DNA from: Microbulbifer pacificus
GTDB lineage: Bacteria; Pseudomonadota; Gammaproteobacteria; Pseudomonadales; Cellvibrionaceae
Direction of reading: 5' to 3'
NCBI RefSeq assembly: GCF_002959965.1
Contig: NZ_PREV01000027.1
Location: 744,001 to 808,000, forward strand
Length of the DNA stretch: 64,000 bases
Position numbers and translations under genes: made by a program. The notes beneath the pieces were generated by a model. It was not told the origin of the DNA. It did not search any database and saw only the letters and a program-made list of their open reading frames with translations. Within the stretch, counting starts at the first letter, position 1, and the number at the start of each line of letters is the position of its first letter. Below are positions 10,553 through 18,817 of this stretch, in pieces.

Positions 10553-10698
10553 AGCGATTTGCCAATCGGAGGGAATTGGTGATGGGGAACTGGCAGTTGC
10601 GCTATAACTATTAACCCGGCAGTCAATAGATTTTCCGGGTTAATGCGGCTGGACATGCCGGGTTACTAGAAGAAGGAAGTCTACGACTGGAGCAGGGA

Positions 10699-11211
10699 AT
10701 GTCAGATCAGCGCCGACGCCCCACACTGATCCATGAGGAGTTACCCGCGGAACACGAAGATCCGCTGATTCGTGTTTTGCATATCGTCATTCGCGCTTCG
10801 GTGCGCTTTCTCGCCATATTGATGGCGCTGGTCATCATGTGGAGTGTCGCCGACGTGGTCTGGGTCCTGTACCAGCGCCTTCGTTCGGAGCCGGTGCTGT
10901 TACTGAATCACAACGACCTTTTCGATGTTTTCGGTGCGATTATGCTGGTGCTGATTTCAATCGAAATATTCATCAATATCCGTCTGTACCTTGGATCCAA
11001 TGTGATTCCGATCCAGCTGGTGGTGGCGACGGCACTGATGGCGATCGCGCGGAAAGTCATTGTGCTCGATCTCGATGACACCGGGCCGAATTACATTCTG
11101 GGCATCGGCGCAGTGGTACTGGCGCTGGGGGTCACCTACTGGCTGGTTGCCAAGAAGGAAGCGTTGGCATGCCGCGAGCGACGCAGACTGCTCGACGACC
11201 AGGAGGAATGA
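10699..11211 (+). CDS. PsiE-family inner membrane protein, 170 aa
   Basis: Resembles the phosphate-starvation-inducible PsiE family of inner-membrane proteins. Four hydrophobic segments are visible at about residues 35-55, 75-95, 102-118 and 130-150. The family features are DLFDVFGAIMLVLISIEIF and the segment NVIPIQLVVATALMAIARKVIVLDLD. The basic loop after the third span and the charged C-terminus (CRERRRLLDDQEE) are cytoplasmic by the positive-inside rule. Despite the name, phosphate control cannot be inferred; no Pho box was seen. It stands alone, convergent to the M28 peptidase gene. Confidence 0.85.
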   Translation: MSDQRRRPTLIHEELPAEHEDPLIRVLHIVIRASVRFLAILMALVIMWSVADVVWVLYQRLRSEPVLLLNHNDLFDVFGAIMLVLISIEIFINIRLYLGSNVIPIQLVVATALMAIARKVIVLDLDDTGPNYILGIGAVVLALGVTYWLVAKKEALACRERRRLLDDQEE

Positions 11212-11230
11212 TTCCCTCTCATACGCCCTT

Positions 11231-11259
11231 AAAAAACAGGGCGCCGTGTTGGCGCCCTG
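11231..11259 (-). terminator. Terminator for the M28 peptidase gene (reverse strand)
   Basis: Nine-bp perfect stem CAGGGCGCC/GGCGCCCTG with loop GTGTT. On the reverse strand the stem is followed by six U residues, so it ends transcription from the M28 gene. The stem alone may also stop forward transcripts from the PsiE-type gene. Confidence 0.8.
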
Positions 11260-11320
11260 CGTCTGCGGTACGTGTGTAACGCCCGCGCTTACTGTGCAAA
11301 CGTGGTAATCGGTGTCACTT

Positions 11321-13108
11321 TCACTTCCGGGCGTCTGCGCTTTTGTCGCGGGCTGCGCGGAATTCATTGCCGGAGTACCAGTTCGGCCAGTCGCGACTAT
11401 TGGCGAGTTCCAGGCCCAGGTCGAGACCCAGTGCCAGATCCATTGCCGCACCTTCCAGATTCCACTGGGGGTCATACTCGTCGCCGGGCTTGTGGTAGGC
11501 GTGGGAGGTGTACTCCTCCCCCTTTTTTTGCGCCCACTCGCGGCCGTGCTCAAAACTGTCGGTTCCGGAATCGAAATACAGCATGGGCACGCCTTTCTTG
11601 GCGAGGCTGAAATGATCTGAGCGGTAGAAGTAGCCGCGTTCAGGATGGTCTTCTGGAGCCAGATAGCGCCCCTGCTTGGCGGCGGCCTTCTCCAGCAGCT
11701 TTTCCAGCTCACTGTTGCCATAACCCACTACGATCACATCGCGCATTGGACCCAGCACGCCCATGGCGTCAAAGTTGATACCAGCCACGGTTTTCTCCAG
11801 TGGCACCACTGGATTTTCCGCGTAGTACTTGGAACCGAGCAGGCCGGATTCTTCCGCGGTGACCGCGACGAACACCAGAGAACGCTCCGGGGGTTGCGGC
11901 ATTTTCTTCACCTGGTGTGCCATGGCCAGCAGACCGGCGGTGCCGGTGGCATTGTCAACCGCGCCGTTGAAGATATGGTCACCACCTTCCGCGTGATCGT
12001 TCACACCGAGATGATCCCAGTGTGCGGTGTAGATGACAGCTTCATCCGGGTATTTACTACCGGGAATTTTTGCCACCACATTACGGGAATTGGAGGTGCG
12101 TACCTTGCTCTTCAGGTCCACAGAGGCGCTGAGGTCCATTGCCTTGGGTTTGAACCCGCGCTGCTTGGCGGCATCCATTTCCTGTGCCAGGTCGAGACCG
12201 GCGGCACGGAACAGTTCCTTCGCCGCGTCGCCGGTCATCCAGGCTTCCACCGCTACGCGGTCGGCATTCTTGTCATCCGCCGCAAGACTGATCTGGGCCC
12301 CGGACCAGCTGCCACTGACTACTTCCCAGGGGTAACCGGCTGCGCCGGTTTCGTGGATGATGATGGCGCCTTCGGCTCCCTGACGGGCAGCCTCTTCAAA
12401 CTTATAGCTCCAGCGACCGTAGTAGGTCATGGCGTTGCCGTTGAACAGGTTTTTATCCTGAGTGGCGTAACCCGGATCGTTGACCAGTATCACCGCGGTC
12501 TTGCCTTTCATGTCCAGGCCGGCGTAATCGTTCCAGTCGTTTTCCGGTGCGACGATACCGTAGCCCACAAACACCAGTGGACTGTCCTGGAGCTTGCTCT
12601 CGGGTACCTGGCGCTGGGTAAAGGTCACCATATCCGTCAGGGGTTCCAGGGACTTTTCAAAGTCCTTGCCCTTGATGATCAGCGGGCTGGTTTCGATATT
12701 CATCTCGACCACGGGCACCTGCTGGAACCAACTGGGGTTGCCGTCTGCATCCGTAGTACCGGGCTCCAGTCCCAGTTTTTTGAACTCGTCCGCCAGATAA
12801 TTGACGGTCAGTTCCTCGCCCTTGGTCGCAGGGGCTCGGCCCTCGAATTTATCGGATGCGAGCACGGCAATGTGTTTGTGCAGGTCTTTCGCCAGCTCAG
12901 CGATTTCCGTTTTTTCTTCCGCACTCAACGTGGGCTGGTTCGCGCTCTCAACGGCGATAGCGGTCTGGGCTTCGCCTGCCTGTTCTGCGGCAACCGCGGC
13001 TTCTGGGGACGCTTTATCAGTCTCTTTCTCGGCGCAGCCGCCGATGGCGGTCAGGCCGGTGAGGGCCAGCGGCAGCGCCAGACGCCGCCAATGATGGGGC
13101 AGTTTCAT
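11321..13108 (-). CDS. M28-family zinc aminopeptidase lipoprotein
   Basis: An exported metallopeptidase. The signal peptide ends in a lipobox (IGGC, Cys25), so it is probably anchored to a membrane facing the periplasm or surface. After a low-complexity Ala/Glu linker and a PA-type insert around residues 150-320 (LVFVGYGIVAPENDWNDY, EGAIIIHETGAAGYPW), the M28 catalytic domain carries all five zinc-ligand motifs. They are H and D in AHWDHLG and GAVDNATGTAG, the catalytic and ligand Glu in TAEESG, Asp in INFDAMG and His in SHAYHKPGD. At 595 residues it matches M28 proteins with a PA insert. It likely trims peptides for nutrition. The M14 peptidase lies just upstream on the same strand with a 60-bp gap, so the two may form a peptide-degrading transcription unit. 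Confidence 0.92.
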   Translation of the reverse strand: MKLPHHWRRLALPLALTGLTAIGGCAEKETDKASPEAAVAAEQAGEAQTAIAVESANQPTLSAEEKTEIAELAKDLHKHIAVLASDKFEGRAPATKGEELTVNYLADEFKKLGLEPGTTDADGNPSWFQQVPVVEMNIETSPLIIKGKDFEKSLEPLTDMVTFTQRQVPESKLQDSPLVFVGYGIVAPENDWNDYAGLDMKGKTAVILVNDPGYATQDKNLFNGNAMTYYGRWSYKFEEAARQGAEGAIIIHETGAAGYPWEVVSGSWSGAQISLAADDKNADRVAVEAWMTGDAAKELFRAAGLDLAQEMDAAKQRGFKPKAMDLSASVDLKSKVRTSNSRNVVAKIPGSKYPDEAVIYTAHWDHLGVNDHAEGGDHIFNGAVDNATGTAGLLAMAHQVKKMPQPPERSLVFVAVTAEESGLLGSKYYAENPVVPLEKTVAGINFDAMGVLGPMRDVIVVGYGNSELEKLLEKAAAKQGRYLAPEDHPERGYFYRSDHFSLAKKGVPMLYFDSGTDSFEHGREWAQKKGEEYTSHAYHKPGDEYDPQWNLEGAAMDLALGLDLGLELANSRDWPNWYSGNEFRAARDKSADARK

Positions 13109-13168
13109 GGTCGTTTCCTTTTATTGCTTATGGTGAATTTGTTCGGTACCCGTTTTTCCAGCAGTTGC

Positions 13169-14302
13169 TTATTTGGCTGTGTCCATATAGGCGAGGGTTT
13201 CTCGAATCGGGAAGAGGATATCTTTGGCCAGCTGGCGACTGCGCGCCGGTGACCATCCCTCTACCGGGTCCGGCAGGTTGGCATTGTCCTTGAAGGGCAT
13301 TTCCAGGGTGAGGGCGAGAGTGCGGAACTGATGACCGCACCAGTTGGTGCCCACGGTCATGTTGGCTTCGCCGGGTTTGTCCAGTGGGTAACCCTGCTCG
13401 GTCTGAAAGTCCGGGCTGGCTTTTTGATAGGCCTGCTTGAACACGTTTTCCAGGGCCGCATGATGGTCGTCGTAGCCGGGAATACCTTCGCATGCGGCGA
13501 CGAAATTGTAGGGCAGTGCCTCGTCGCCATGGATATCGAGGAAGATATCGCCACCTGTGGCCAGCATACGCTCGCGCACCAGGTAGACCTCGGGGCTGCG
13601 CTCCATACTCGGGGTTTGCCACTCGCGGTTCAGGTTGGCGCCGGCCGCATTGGTACGCAGGTGGCCGCGCACGCTGCCGTCCGGGTTCATATTCGGCACT
13701 ACATAGAACACGGTGTTTTCCAGCAGGCTGCGAGCGGACGGGTTGGCGTCGTCCAGCAGTGCTTCAAGGAAGCCCTCGACGAACCATTCCGCCATGGCTT
13801 CACCGGGGTGCTGGCGGGCAATCATCCACACCTTGCGTTTCGCATTATCCGGGTTGCCGATCGTGAGCAGGGTCATATCGCGCCCGTCCAGGGTGAGGCC
13901 GAGGGTTTCAGTCTGAACTCTCTCGTCGGTTTGTGCCCACGCAATCATGTCGAGGTGCCGCTCCCAGGAGAAGGGCGCGAAGTAGGCGAGATAGATGCCG
14001 GGCTGTTCCAGTTCGACGGAGAAATCGAGTACCGAGCCGTCGTACTGCGCGTCGATGCGGAACCAGTTGTGGCGGTCGTAGGAAGCGCAAACCCGGTAAT
14101 TTTCCCAGCCGGCGGGGTAGGCCGCCTTGCCAGCGTTGCTGATGCGCAACGGGTATTTTTTTCCTACCTCGCCTTCGAGACGGAAGTGGAACCATTGATA
14201 GAAATCGGACTGGTTGTCGATCCGGATGGCCAGTTCGATAGGGTTGCTGTCTTTATTGATGACTTTGATGTTGCCGCTGTCAAAGGCGCTGCTGATGTGC
14301 AT
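13169..14302 (-). CDS. M14 family zinc carboxypeptidase, cytosolic-carboxypeptidase type
   Basis: A 377-residue metallocarboxypeptidase of the M14 type that also contains the eukaryotic tubulin deglutamylases. An N-terminal beta-sandwich (about residues 1-120, with PLRISNAGKAAYPAGW and YDRHNWFRI) precedes the catalytic domain. The zinc ligands are His165 and Glu168 in RQHPGEAMAEW and His258 in LDIHGDE; the catalytic Glu is about 334 in TLEMPFKD. Arg and Asn in LNREW and NMNPDGS fit the substrate pocket. No signal peptide is visible, so it should be cytosolic. The ATG at 14302 has GGAG eight bases upstream; an earlier ATG adds nine residues. Substrates of bacterial members are poorly known. 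Confidence 0.9.
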   Translation of the reverse strand: MHISSAFDSGNIKVINKDSNPIELAIRIDNQSDFYQWFHFRLEGEVGKKYPLRISNAGKAAYPAGWENYRVCASYDRHNWFRIDAQYDGSVLDFSVELEQPGIYLAYFAPFSWERHLDMIAWAQTDERVQTETLGLTLDGRDMTLLTIGNPDNAKRKVWMIARQHPGEAMAEWFVEGFLEALLDDANPSARSLLENTVFYVVPNMNPDGSVRGHLRTNAAGANLNREWQTPSMERSPEVYLVRERMLATGGDIFLDIHGDEALPYNFVAACEGIPGYDDHHAALENVFKQAYQKASPDFQTEQGYPLDKPGEANMTVGTNWCGHQFRTLALTLEMPFKDNANLPDPVEGWSPARSRQLAKDILFPIRETLAYMDTAK

Positions 14303-14809
14303 GCGTGAGCTCCGCAGTAATCGTCGCAATGGAAAGGGCTACCGGGAGCGTGATGAGGCGCCCGGCGTGTTGTTGTGACTGTCTGGCAGGATACAGATTC
14401 GCAACAAAAATTCAGGATAGCCCAAGGCAGCTTGAAGCAATTTTCTTTCCGGGGGCGATTTTACAGCGAAATATTTTGAGCGGCGGGCAATAAAAAAGCG
14501 CGGTGCTCTTGTCGAACACCGCGCTTCTGCCAATCCTTGGCGGCACCTGCTGAGACTACTGCTCCCTGAAATTTCTGGCGTCAGACCAATGACGACTTCT
14601 CACTGCCCCGGTCATCGCGCGGTGCGAACCACAAACACACCTTCAGAAACGTTGTACTGCTCCCTGACATACCTCAGCAGATGCTGTTTAAAGTTTAGGC
14701 AGGCTTTCGGGAGCCCGTTCCGTGCAGGCGGAAACTTGGCGTCCAATCGGTTAACTTTTAGACAGTTTATACAGCTCTGCGCATGTGCGCGACTGGAGTG
14801 AATCTGACG
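14303..14809. other. Intergenic region between the SYLF and M14 genes
   Basis: About 500 bp without a gene I can recognise. On the reverse strand the frame of the SYLF lipoprotein stays open for 65 codons beyond its TGA, to a TGA at 14612-14614, but there is no start codon with a ribosome site. A reverse-strand terminator lies at 14492-14526. This leaves room for a long 3' untranslated region or a small RNA. Confidence 0.4.
14492..14526 (-). terminator. Reverse-strand rho-independent terminator
   Basis: Ten-bp perfect stem (AAGCGCGGTG and its complement) with an 11-base loop. Read on the reverse strand it is followed by a U-rich tract. It lies 280 bp after the SYLF lipoprotein gene, so that transcript, or an unrecognised small RNA, ends here before the M14 gene begins. 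Confidence 0.8.
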
Positions 14810-15409
14810 TCAGTCGAAGTTCAGCTCGCCGTCTTTCCAGTATTTGGTGCCCTTGAGGGTTGCCTGCAACGCGACGCCACTTTCGGTGAGTTGATAGACA
14901 CGCATTCCATCCGCTACCACCTCGCCACCCACGGCGACCCCCTTATCCTGAGCTTTTGCCGCTGCGTCCGCGTGGCCGCCGAAAGACCAGCCGTGCTCCA
15001 CAAAACGGTTCATCACTTCGGCGGAATCGAACACAAACAGTGCGCGGAAATCCTTGACGCCAAATCCAAGGCCGACACCCACTTCCCCCATTTTCATATA
15101 GGTGCGTTCGCCGGACTTGCTCACCGCAACGCCATAACCGGTGGATGCGCTGGCCAATAGCAGGTTGACGTTGACGTTACTGAACACCGCATAACCCGGC
15201 GCGCGGGCTACGTCACCGCGCAGGTCGGGTTTCAGGCGGTAGAGCTCGTCCAATACCTGACGCTCGGTCTGCTGGATATGGGCGCGCTGTTCATCGCGAG
15301 TCTGACCGGGTGCGGCACAGGCAGTGATCAGCAATGTCTGGAGCAGCACAGACAGTAGTGCGGCGGGGCGAAAAACCCGGCGTAAAAATGAATGCTGTAA
15401 AAGCGGCAT
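14810..15409 (-). CDS. SYLF/Ysc84-domain lipoprotein, 199 aa
   Basis: A lipoprotein of the SYLF (DUF500, Ysc84) family, related to BPSL1445-like proteins; the domain binds lipids in eukaryotic members. The signal peptide spans residues 1-30 and the lipobox ends at Cys31 (ITAC). The mature protein shows the family sequence APGYAVFSNVNVNLLLASASTGYGVAV, the Tyr- and Gly-rich YMKMGEVGVGLGFGVKDFRALFVFDSAEVMNRFVEHGW, and the closing AVGGEVVADGMRVYQLTESGVALQATLKGTKYWKD. The start at 15409 follows GGAG eight bases upstream. A longer frame to 15661 is open but does not look coding. It is divergent from the small lipoprotein gene at 15653. Confidence 0.9.
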   Translation of the reverse strand: MPLLQHSFLRRVFRPAALLSVLLQTLLITACAAPGQTRDEQRAHIQQTERQVLDELYRLKPDLRGDVARAPGYAVFSNVNVNLLLASASTGYGVAVSKSGERTYMKMGEVGVGLGFGVKDFRALFVFDSAEVMNRFVEHGWSFGGHADAAAKAQDKGVAVGGEVVADGMRVYQLTESGVALQATLKGTKYWKDGELNFD

Positions 15410-15652
15410 GGTGGTTTCTCCAAAATGCGTACAGGCCATGGGCGGAGCCGTACGGATATCCAATGTTTCCGCCAGTGGCGGTCGGTGTTGTGAGGTCGTG
15501 GATGGGCTTGTGACGAGAATACCGATACTGTCCCGCAGCGCCTGCGACATGGCGCACAAAGAGCGAATTGACGCCACTTTCAGCCCCTTTGCCAAATCGG
15601 GTATTCTTGCCGCCCTATAACGACTTCGGGATTCCATAAGGGAAACACACGC

Positions 15653-16150
15653 ATGAACCAATCCATCAAACGGGGCGTGGCCGCCTCCTGTCTGCTTACT
15701 CTGGTGCTTAACCTCACTGCTTGCGGTTACTTTCTGTATCCGGAGCGCAAGGGGCAGTCAGGTGGTCGTGTCGACCCGGTGGTAGTGATTCTCGACGGTG
15801 CGGGTTTGCTGTTCGGTATCCTGCCGGGGATCGTGGCGTTTGCGGTGGATATTACCAACGGCACCATCTACTTGCCGGCGGGTGGTTCCTCCGCCATCGA
15901 CCGTCACCTCACTGCAAGCGAGCCTGATGCGCCTCAAGTGGTCGACGAGAACGGGCAGGCGTGGGTTGAGCTGCCACTGGACGCTGCGAACAGTGAGCAT
16001 GCCGTTGATACCCTGAGCCTGGGCCAGGTACATACGGCACTGGCGCGATACACCGGTCAGCCGGTGGCGATGGCGGATATTGTGTGGTTGCAGGATCTGG
16101 CGGCGCTGGAGCAGGCGCGCGCGGAGCAGCGGGCAACGGCCGCACGCTAA
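15653..16150 (+). CDS. Small conserved-looking lipoprotein, 165 aa
   Basis: The signal peptide ends in a lipobox (LTAC, Cys24), followed by the sequence GYFLYPERKGQSGGRVDPVVVILDG, which I recall from uncharacterised lipoproteins of pseudomonads and relatives. A hydrophobic segment of about 22 residues follows (AGLLFGILPGIVAFAVDITNGTIYL). A less conserved C-terminal tail rich in Ala, Asp and Glu ends the protein. The pairing of a lipid anchor with a second hydrophobic span is unusual for a lipoprotein. AAGGGAAAC precedes the ATG. The gene is divergent from the SYLF lipoprotein with a 243-bp shared upstream region. Function is unknown. Confidence 0.8.
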   Translation: MNQSIKRGVAASCLLTLVLNLTACGYFLYPERKGQSGGRVDPVVVILDGAGLLFGILPGIVAFAVDITNGTIYLPAGGSSAIDRHLTASEPDAPQVVDENGQAWVELPLDAANSEHAVDTLSLGQVHTALARYTGQPVAMADIVWLQDLAALEQARAEQRATAAR

Positions 16151-16172
16151 CCGTCTCGGCGCTCTTCTGGCG

Positions 16173-17615
16173 TCAGCGTTTGCGCCCGGTGAGCGCTCCC
16201 ATAATGCCGCGCATCAATTCTCTGCCGATCTGGCGCCCGAAACTGGTGGCCATTTTGTCGAAGGATTTTTCCAGGGCGCTCGGTTTAGTGGCGGCCGCCC
16301 GGGGTTTGCCCTGCGCCGGCTCGGTTTCCGCCTGTGTGCGGCGCTGCTGCAGCTGCTCATAGGCGGATTCCCGGTCCAGTTTCTGGCTGTATTTGTTTCT
16401 CAGCGGATCGTTTTTCATCAGTGCGTTGCGCTCGTTGTCATCGAGCGGCGTCAGGCGACTCGCGGGTGGGTGAATCAGCAGGCGTGAGACCGGCTGCGGT
16501 ACGCCGTTTTCGTCGAGGCAGGAAACCAGCGCCTCACCCACGCCCAGTTCACCGATGACCTGCGCAGTGTCGATTTCGGGGTTGACGCGAAAGCTGTTGG
16601 CGGCGGCCCTGACGGCCCGCTGCTCGCTGGGCGTGTAGGCTCGCAGCGCGTGCTGCACCCGATTGCCGAGCTGGGCCAGAATGTCTTCCGGGATGTCCAG
16701 CGGATTCTGGGTGATGAAGAAAATTCCCACCCCGCGGGAGCGGATGAGCTTCACGATCTGCTCGACTTCGTCGCACAGATTTTTCGGCAGGTCGTCAAAC
16801 AACAGGTGGGCCTCGTCGAAAAACAATACCAGTCGCAGTTCGCGATCGCCCACTTCCGAAAGGTTTTCGTACAGCTCTGCGAGCAGCCACAGCAGCAAAA
16901 TGCCATACACCGCAGGCTGCATGTCGCTGGCGTCCAGCAGGTGAATGCTGTTGCTGCCGGTAAGGTCGTTGAGATCCAGGGCGGGTTCGCCGAATAAGGC
17001 GTCGGCGCCCTGGGATTCCAGGGCGAGATATTTGCGTTTGATGGCGCCGAGACTGGCGGAGGAAATGGTGCCGAATTCCGTCAGCAGCGCCTTGCGGTTC
17101 TGGTCGGCGTAGTCGATCAGCGCCAACAGATCCTTCCAGTCCAGAAGCAGCAGACCCTGCTGGTCGGCGATGCGGAACAACAGTTGCATCAGCCCCAGTT
17201 GATTGTCGTTTAGCTGCAGCATGCGCCCGATCAGTTCCGGCCCGAGTTCCGTCGGGGTGGTGCGCATCGGCAGCCCGCCCTTGCCCCAGAGGATCAGCGG
17301 GAAGCCGCGAAAGTATTTATCATCCAGACCGAACTGTGGCAGCCGCGTGCGAACCTTGTCGTTGCCGCCGCCGGCGGCACCGAGACCGCTGAGATCTCCC
17401 TTCAGGTCGGTCACCAGGGTGGCGACACCGCGCGCACTCAGTTGCTCCACCAGATAGCGCAGGGTAACGGTCTTGCCGGTGCCGGTGGCGCCGCAGATCA
17501 GGCCGTGCCGGTTAAGCATCTGTGGCAGCAGCCGGCCGGTAGTGGCGGGTGTCTCTGCGGATGTGGCTTCCAGGCCTATGGCGATCGGTTGCGAGAGGTC
17601 GGGTTGGTTCGGCAT
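16173..17615 (-). CDS. HerA/DUF853-type ATPase (YjgR-like)
   Basis: A P-loop ATPase of the HerA-FtsK superfamily, DUF853 branch (E. coli YjgR), 480 residues. Walker A is GATGTGKTV near residue 41, Walker B is LRLVLFFDEAHLLFDD near 262, and a sensor region GIFFITQNPLDIPEDILAQLGNRVQHALRAYTP follows. The C-terminal 70 residues are charged and low in complexity and end in a basic, possibly amphipathic tail (FGRQIGRELMRGIMGALTGRKR), typical of this branch. Archaeal HerA partners a nuclease in DNA end resection, but no NurA partner is seen here and the bacterial role is undefined. It follows the AraC gene on the same strand with a 59-bp gap. Confidence 0.88.
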   Translation of the reverse strand: MPNQPDLSQPIAIGLEATSAETPATTGRLLPQMLNRHGLICGATGTGKTVTLRYLVEQLSARGVATLVTDLKGDLSGLGAAGGGNDKVRTRLPQFGLDDKYFRGFPLILWGKGGLPMRTTPTELGPELIGRMLQLNDNQLGLMQLLFRIADQQGLLLLDWKDLLALIDYADQNRKALLTEFGTISSASLGAIKRKYLALESQGADALFGEPALDLNDLTGSNSIHLLDASDMQPAVYGILLLWLLAELYENLSEVGDRELRLVLFFDEAHLLFDDLPKNLCDEVEQIVKLIRSRGVGIFFITQNPLDIPEDILAQLGNRVQHALRAYTPSEQRAVRAAANSFRVNPEIDTAQVIGELGVGEALVSCLDENGVPQPVSRLLIHPPASRLTPLDDNERNALMKNDPLRNKYSQKLDRESAYEQLQQRRTQAETEPAQGKPRAAATKPSALEKSFDKMATSFGRQIGRELMRGIMGALTGRKR

Positions 17616-17674
17616 GGAGGTTCCTGTTTGCGGCAGGGAATCCCTGTAACTGTAGCCTCGCTGTTCCCGCCCGG

Positions 17675-18670
17675 TTATGCGGATTTCATCGACTTGAACG
17701 CTTTGGGCGAGAGACCGGTCCAGCGCCGGAAGGCTTTGCCGAAGGCGCTCTCGTCGCAGTAGCCGAGAGCCGCGGCGATATCCACGTTCGTTTTTTCACC
17801 CTCCCGCAGCCACTGGCAGGCATAGTGGCTGCGCACTTCATCCTGGATGGCGCGAAAGCTCGCGTTCTCCTCCAGCAGTTTGCGGCCCAAGTGACGCGGG
17901 CTGATGCACAGGCGCGCCGCCACCTGTTCGCGAGAGAGTTGCGGTTCCTGTTGTAGCAGGTGGGCAACCCGCAGCTGCAGGCTTTTGCTGGTGAGTGCTT
18001 TCAGCAGGGCATCCGCTTCGGGTTTCAGTCGCGCCATTACCTGGCGGTCAGCGGCCACCAGCGGAATTTCGAGATCCTGGGGACGGAACCGGATACCGGA
18101 TGATTCCGCGTTGAACTGTACAGGGGCCTGCAACAGTTGCTGGTATTGCTGCTGCACCGCCAGAGAGGGGGTGGGGTAGGCGAAGAGTACGCTCTGTGGC
18201 TGGAACTCGCGCCCGGTCATCACACGGGCCTGGGCCAGGCAGATGGACAGGACTGTTTCGACTCTCAGGCGCGCGCAGCGCAGGTAGTTGGGGCGGTAGC
18301 AGAGCTCCACGTAAAAGCTGCCGCGGCGCATTTCGAACTGTCCGCCCTCACCCAGCAGTGGGTGGTAGATGAGCAGTTGTTCCAGCGCGGCACCGAGATT
18401 TTTCTGGGTCATCAGCAGATAGCCCACGAGCCCCATCTGGCTGCCTTGCATGGCCTGTCCCAGGCGGATGCCGAGCAATGGGTCCGGGTGGGCGTCCTGA
18501 ACGGCCAGCCAGATCTCTTCCTGAACGTTCATGGGAACGCGCTCATTTTCGTTAATGGCGGTCAGGAGTGCCTGTGCGCGGGGCGGGAGCTTCAGTTGAA
18601 GCCGCTCCAGAGCGCTTATAACTGCTCGTGTATAGCTAAGAGTGACACTTCTGCTGTCGACGGTATTCAA
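17675..18670 (-). CDS. AraC-family regulator, divergent from the flavin monooxygenase operon
   Basis: 331 residues. The N-terminal 210 residues form the arabinose_bd-type sensor domain (YHPLLGEGGQFEMRRG, VELCYRPNYLRCARLRVETVLS). The C-terminal helix-turn-helix pair comprises SREQVAARLCISPRHLGRKLLEENASFRAIQDEVR and NVDIAAALGYCDESAFGKAFRRWTGLSPKAFK. A divergent, shared 147-bp promoter region with the monooxygenase operon (18818-23123) makes it the likely local activator; that link is inference from position. Such regulators usually bind the pathway substrate or a product. Confidence 0.9.
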   Translation of the reverse strand: MNTVDSRSVTLSYTRAVISALERLQLKLPPRAQALLTAINENERVPMNVQEEIWLAVQDAHPDPLLGIRLGQAMQGSQMGLVGYLLMTQKNLGAALEQLLIYHPLLGEGGQFEMRRGSFYVELCYRPNYLRCARLRVETVLSICLAQARVMTGREFQPQSVLFAYPTPSLAVQQQYQQLLQAPVQFNAESSGIRFRPQDLEIPLVAADRQVMARLKPEADALLKALTSKSLQLRVAHLLQQEPQLSREQVAARLCISPRHLGRKLLEENASFRAIQDEVRSHYACQWLREGEKTNVDIAAALGYCDESAFGKAFRRWTGLSPKAFKSMKSA

Positions 18671-18817
18671 TTTGATTGTCCGAAATTAACCAGATGCTGC
18701 CCGATTATGACGACGGCCTTTGGGAATGTCACGTTATATTGAATCCCGATGTGATATGACAAGAAAGTCAGTGGAATACAGGTGTTCCTTCTGACTGGCA
18801 ATAGCGGGAAAAGAATA
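18671..18817. promoter_or_regulatory. Divergent promoter region, AraC regulator and monooxygenase operon
   Basis: 147 bp of AT-rich sequence between divergent genes. TTATATTGAATCC and GATATGACAAG around 18732-18762 are candidate promoter or operator elements for the rightward operon, with a loose dyad between GTCACGTTAT and GTGATATGAC. No exact half-sites can be assigned by eye. Confidence 0.45.

Noticed and set aside
14754..14776. LexA box
   Set aside because: CTGTATAAACTGTC lacks the second ACAG half at the required spacing.
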